Shown here: positions 55,574 through 60,000 of the stretch, piece after piece
Numbering within the stretch: position 1 is the first letter of the stretch
Layout of the letters: each line of letters opens with the position of its first letter
Source of the DNA: Gnetum montanum
Lineage: Eukaryota > Streptophyta > Gnetopsida > Gnetales > Gnetaceae
NCBI GenBank assembly: GCA_015680685.1
Contig: MNCI01008651.1
Location: forward strand, 640,047-700,046
Length of the DNA stretch: 60,000 nt
Direction of reading: 5' to 3'
Program-made: the position numbers and the translations under genes
The notes under the pieces: generated by a model
What the model saw: the letters and a program-made list of their open reading frames with translations, nothing else
The model's database searches: none
What the model was told of the DNA's origin: nothing

Positions 55574-56463
55574 TGATGAAGTGTTTGATGGTCACTGCAT
55601 CTACTAGGCCGCGTATACGGGACCCTGTATACGCGGCCTTGTCGACAGATCCTTCCATGCGTCGACGTGGCCCTGTTTATGCGAAACCTTTTTTGGCCTA
55701 TAAATAAGAGGGCTTCCACCTCTCTTAGGTACCTTTTTGTCAATTGTAGCGAAGCTCTTGTAGTTTTTTTCCGCAAGAGTTAGAATATTTTCCAAGTGCC
55801 CGCAGTGGGTGTAAGAATGGTGTCCAGCTCTTTATTCGAGCGCTGATGTATCTGAGCCCATTGGCGTGAACGGTAATAAAGATGAGCTTTCAAGCATTTC
55901 TTACAGCATTTGGACTTAGTTATTTAATGCATTCAATAGTTTAATACTTTTATGCTTTGATAATTACTTAAGTTTCTCTTATCATTAGTTTAATCGTTAT
56001 CGCTCATTCATAGTTCATAGAAACCATAAGTACGACCATCTCGAACGTAAACCCAACGCTTGGTAACCTAGTGATGCTTAACGTCTAGTAACCCAATAGT
56101 GGTTAGGGGATGCTCAGGACATGCTCGGAAGAAGGGATCAAATACTTATGCTAGGAATAGTTAAGATATAGATTAGGATAATTATAGATTATATAATATT
56201 TCATTTCTTACTTTCCATACCTTATTTAGATGCCAAAAGATAAAGTAAAAAGGCATAAAAATCAATTGCCTCAATCTCACTTAACCATCGCCACTAGATA
56301 CTCACAAGTGGGGTTGAGAAGACAATGAACGTTCTAACCAAGGGTTTTGTTGGTTGAGGGTCTAGTGTATGTTAAGGGCTCATAGTCTATGGAATTCGAC
56401 TGAGTCATGTGTGAATTCACGTGATTCGCATGGTTGGGCGTAGGGGTACCTAGCCGCTCATCA
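55574..56463 (+). mobile_element. 5' LTR of a second plus-strand gypsy element
   Basis: The 890-bp LTR has termini TGATGA...TCATCA, a TATA box TATAAATA at 55699-55706, a U3 hairpin at 55607-55638, and a primer-binding site directly after it. The left flanking five bases are CTAGG. The partner LTR is off the right edge. Its CpGs are much better preserved than in the LTR at 37637, so it is the younger insertion. Confidence 0.87.
55607..55638. promoter_or_regulatory. U3 hairpin, 12-bp perfect arms
   Basis: GGCCGCGTATAC at 55607-55618 faces GTATACGCGGCC at 55627-55638 with an 8-bp loop. It lies about 60 bp upstream of the TATA box. Confidence 0.92.
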
Positions 56464-56482
56464 TTGGCACCGTTGCTGGGGA
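56464..56482 (+). promoter_or_regulatory. Primer-binding site, tRNA-Asp type
   Basis: TTGGCACCGTTGCTGGGGA follows the LTR directly and matches the tRNA-Asp complement with two C/G transitions. Confidence 0.9.
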
Positions 56483-58420
56483 CTGTTAGTCTTACATGCA
56501 TCATCTAACCTTAGCAAAATTATCATTCACGTTGTTGGAACGGACCAAGGATTGTAAAATTTATGCATGCTAGGTAGATTAAAGTAAAAAGTAAGGTACG
56601 CCGAGTAAATGGATCATCTAACATCCAAAATGTCTTCTCACAGGCAAGATGTATCCAACCCACCGGTGCCACAAGAATGTCGAGTGGTATAGAAGCATCC
56701 CGATGAATATGTCCCTGTCTTCACATCCATCCTACATCAGGATGAGCATCTGCGATGGTGGGAGATGGAAGATAGCATCATACTACCACTTGACCGATCA
56801 GCTCTTGGAATGCTGTACCACAATCTTGCTAGACTAGGCATCCAGGACCGCGATATGGAGTACATCATGGAGGACCATGACTACTAGGACTATCGTTCCA
56901 CTGAGGCCCAATGAGCATGAGATCAGCAGTAGGCAGAACGATATGAACACATGAAGGGAAAAAAATTCAGTAATCCCTTATTTTTGCAAGGGCTGTAGGA
57001 TGATGGGGAACCTATCTTTCATGATTCCCACTCGACTGAACTTCCTTTGGGGCAGTAGGTCCTCCAGTCCATTATTCAGAACAAGACACCAAGTGATCAA
57101 GATCCCCGAGGGGATGGAGGATCACGTGGGAAAAGTCACGACTCAGGCAAGGATGGATAGGATGATCGAGGCCATCATCAGAGTAGGGGGGGAGATTGAC
57201 ACCGGAGCGGTCGCAAATCCTCTCCTTCTTCTCCATCATCTCGCTCCCCTCTACTATCACCCAGTTTAGACTCTGATCATAATTGTGATAGAAAGGAGCG
57301 AGGAGATGGTGTTTGTAAGGACTGAAGGGACTAGCGTGGGGAAATGCGTGACCAATCACGTGAAGCTCACCATCATGAAAGGAGGGGTAATTGAAATTAT
57401 CGTAGAAATCATGGTGCCCAATAGGATTATGACTCGGATGAGCCATTGTTGGCTACTTGGAGTATGCTCCATATTGCCGAGGCAGTTCAGATACCTAGCA
57501 GGCATGTGAAAGACAGCTAGATCAAATGCATTGACATGAACAACATCTCTACATTTGAAGGGGGATATAATTGCAATCTACAAACCCACCTACAAGCGTT
57601 CCATGATGCTTGCACCCTGCAGAATATTGATAATGATTGGCAGAAGCTTAAGTTGTTCCCTCGCACACTCATCAAGGAAGCAGAAAGCTGGTATCGGTCT
57701 TTGGAACTAGAATCAATCCGTAGATGGAGTATGATGCTTGAGATTTTCAATGAAAAATATCAAATGTACTCCAAAGTGGTGAATCTGCGATGTTAAATCT
57801 AAGGCTGGAAGCAAGGGAATCATGAACCCTTGGATGCAGCCATGAGCAGGTACTATTCATTATTACATTGGTGCCTTGGTCATGGCTACTCTCAGCGGGC
57901 ATAGCTTTGCCATATCATTGATGGACTCTACTTTGAAACAAGAAAGACCCTTGGTGTGTACACCCAGGGATGATTATTAGAACTAAGGGTCCATCAACTG
58001 CAGCGCGTCATTGAGCAAGTAGCCAAAGAATAGGGGGAACTTAAAAAGAAGGAGTGCAGAAGAGTTCAATCGGGATCCTTCCCTTAGAAAGAGGGAAGTC
58101 CAATTTTGCAAAGATGAGGAGGAATCACCACTGGAAGCAACGGTGAACCAAAAAACCTTGCCCTTACAAAAGTTTGCATCTAAAATATTGGCAAAGGTTG
58201 ATAAGATGTGGGACTCTTTGGATGAAAAATTTCAAAGTGTGCTAAAAATTACTGAAGAGTCCAGAGAGCAATGGAATGATCATGATCAGCATAGGAGGAA
58301 GGAAGCTGAACATGCCCAACATAAGGGTAAGGTTAAATTGGCTGTAGTAGAACAGGTTGTAGACTCAGACATGAAGGAGGATGATGAATGTGGCATATGC
58401 TAATACAAACATCCTAAGGG
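56483..58420 (+). pseudogene. gag of the second gypsy element
   Basis: The capsid-like block is at 57536-57796: MNNISTFEGGYNCNLQTHLQ, FHDACTLQNIDNDWQKLKLF and LIKEAESWYRSLELESIRRW. A helical Lys/Glu-rich part follows at 58143-58380. A knuckle at about 58388-58430 reads CGIC-stop-YKHPKGCC (CX2CX3HX4C), then VSHLQEFGVYALNPRLA. The TAA inside the knuckle is at the same codon as in the copy at 40600. Upstream frames from 56649 are broken. Confidence 0.83.
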
Positions 58421-59615
58421 GTGTTGTCCTGTGGTGTCACATCTCCAAGAGTTTGGGGTGTACGCATTGAATCCTCGCTTGGCGATGAGGCAAACAGCTC
58501 AAAGGTTGCCTTACCCACAAGGAAATCCCAGGCAGTTCCACCAGTAGCAGCAAGGATATTATCCAAGTGGAGTGCCACCGCAACCTTATGAGCTCTTCCA
58601 GTAGTGGCAGCACCCACAAGCATGGGGAATGCCACCTCCAAGGCAGTAGTACCCTTATCGACAGTGGGATCCCTATGGGTACTATGTTCAATAACTAGTC
58701 TCTCCACGGGACTCTTCTAGTCACACCACATTTTAGAATTATTACCACACCCAAGAATATTTCAGACCACAATCTCCATCACCCAGGGGGGAAAGCCCAC
58801 ATCTCTAATATCCTCCATCACCTTCTCCTACCACTTCTTCTCCACAAAATCCCACTCAGCTACCACCTGCTCCACCTATGCAGGGGGAAATCCCACCACA
58901 GCCATAGTAATGCAATGTTGCAAGGGTTGTCAACATACAACCGACTCCTCAGTCGAGTGGACCAGAAGCCAAGCCATGGAAATGTTCCTTCTTTCGACCC
59001 AATAATGTACGCACACCCTCACACCCACCTGTGGTTGGTGCCTCTGAACCTCAAATTGCCTCCACTGTTTCACCTCTCGAGCAGCCTTCAACCCAAATGC
59101 CCTCCAATGTACAAATGGTCATGCTGACACACGCAGTGATCGACTGGATAAAGGTAGGTCACCTTCCCCAGAAATTGATTGATCTGGGAAGTCCCCTCAT
59201 CCATCTTCAGGTGGTAGGAAATGAGCCCTATAAAGCTCTTCTAGACTCGGGGTTAGGAGTCAATTTGATCTCACATGACATGTACAAGAATTGGAACTTG
59301 CCCCCGTTAAAGAAGAGTAACATTTGGCTCGAATTAGCAGACCAATCCATCATTGTTCCCTTGGGATTGGTAGAAGACATTGTGACCACCATTTGCAGGT
59401 GGTCTTATCCTGCTAATTTCCTTGTCATCCATGTAGAGAATTGTAAGGAGAACTTTCTTATCATAATGGGAAGAGCGTGGCTAAGCGCGGTGGATGCAAT
59501 ACTAGGACTTCGAGATCTTTCCCTTGAAATTTCAAAGGAAAATCATTTTGGAAAGATCAAGAAGAAGTGCCTTCCATGCATTATGTACAATGACTCTGGG
59601 TGCAACTGTGTGTAG
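58421..59615 (+). pseudogene. Second gypsy element: Pro/Gln-rich linker and aspartic protease
   Basis: A Pro/Gln/Tyr-rich linker (about 58480-58910) leads into an uninterrupted frame from 59031 to 59615. It reads LIHLQVVGNEPYKALLDSGL then GVNLISHDMYKNWNL, with the DSG active site near 59247, followed by IVPLGLVEDIVTTICRW and NFLVIHVENCKENFLIIMGR. This is the best preserved protease in the window, 194 codons. Confidence 0.85.
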
Positions 59616-59756
59616 TAGTTATGGTTCCTTGAGTGGACATCCATTCAAGCATGCAGTCGATGTACCGAAGAATCTCTGGTTCAACAATGCTTGTACGTAG
59701 CAGCCACAACTCAAGAAGGCACCCAGTGACTGATAGTTGATCCCGCTAGTAGCACA

Positions 59757-60000
59757 TTGTGCATGGAACCATCTGAGGGGCTTGTACGAGCCTACGTAGA
59801 CAGCATGAATGATTTGAAAGAGGTTCATCAGCAAGTGTCCATTGTTGATGGCCATGGTGAATGGGGAAAGTTGCACATCCCTGAAATCATCAAACAAGAG
59901 CCCTTGGAACTCAAACCTTTTCATGAGCTCCACTTAACCAGTGCTACCACCTCATCATCACCAGGATAGCCTCACTCCATACTTCGTGTCTCCTCCTTTC
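59757..60000 (+). pseudogene. Second gypsy element: protease-RT linker, cut by window end
   Basis: VRAYVDSMNDLKEVHQQ and IIKQEPLELKPFHELHLT match AESLTSTYIESMDKMEEL and LQEPLEFKALPINMEY of the host element, so RT should begin just past the window edge. Confidence 0.75.

Noticed and set aside
55574-56463. Reading this LTR as the 3' LTR of the host element that starts at 37637
   Set aside because: It is followed directly by a primer-binding site and gag, lacks a polypurine tract in front, and is far less decayed than the LTR at 37637.

Overview
The window looks like nuclear DNA of a seed plant with a very large genome. A gymnosperm or conifer is my best guess, an inference from kilobase-scale, transposon-filled introns, stacks of decayed LTR elements and heavy C-to-T decay; nothing here names a species. 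Only one ordinary gene is visible: the 5' half of a class XI myosin on the minus strand. Eleven exons (28657 down to 10764) join without a frame break into the first 443 codons, from the initiator Met through the P-loop, switch I and switch II. The rest of the gene is not in the window and should lie beyond its left edge.

Region 1-9.9 kb (inside or downstream of the last visible myosin intron): a Ty1/copia scrap, a 5'-truncated LINE on the plus strand, and a full-length 6.28-kb LINE on the minus strand (2485-8768) bounded by a 15-bp target-site duplication. That LINE has ORF1 (DUF4283-like plus CCHC knuckle), endonuclease, reverse transcriptase and then an unusual 3' module: a conserved domain, a coiled coil and a DnaJ-like J domain with an HPD motif. 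The J domain is present in both copies.

Region 10.7-29 kb: the myosin exons. Intron 9 (about 11 kb) holds a twin-primed (5'-inverted) LINE with an exact 15-bp target-site duplication, an RTE-type LINE with an internal 477-bp tandem duplication, and a tRNA-derived SINE. Intron 1 (3.4 kb) follows an exon whose last three bases are the ATG and contains a diverged tandem duplication.

Region 29-37.6 kb: intergenic DNA upstream of the myosin, with a 745-bp inverted-repeat (foldback) element, a copia gag-protease remnant, and a solo LTR with a 5-bp target-site duplication.

Region 37.6-60 kb: a nest of Athila-like Ty3/gypsy elements whose primer-binding sites match tRNA-Asp. A plus-strand element (5' LTR 37637-38519, gag, protease, RT, RNase H, integrase to 54191) is interrupted by (i) a complete minus-strand LTR element, 40893-49016, flanked by GCTAC repeats, that carries gag plus an unknown ORF but no pol, and (ii) an LTR (50722-51545) flanked not by a short target-site duplication but by a 386-bp duplication of RT sequence. 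A second plus-strand element starts at 55574 and runs off the right edge. All LTRs share TGATGA...TCATCA termini, and each has a palindrome or hairpin between its U3 end and the TATA box.
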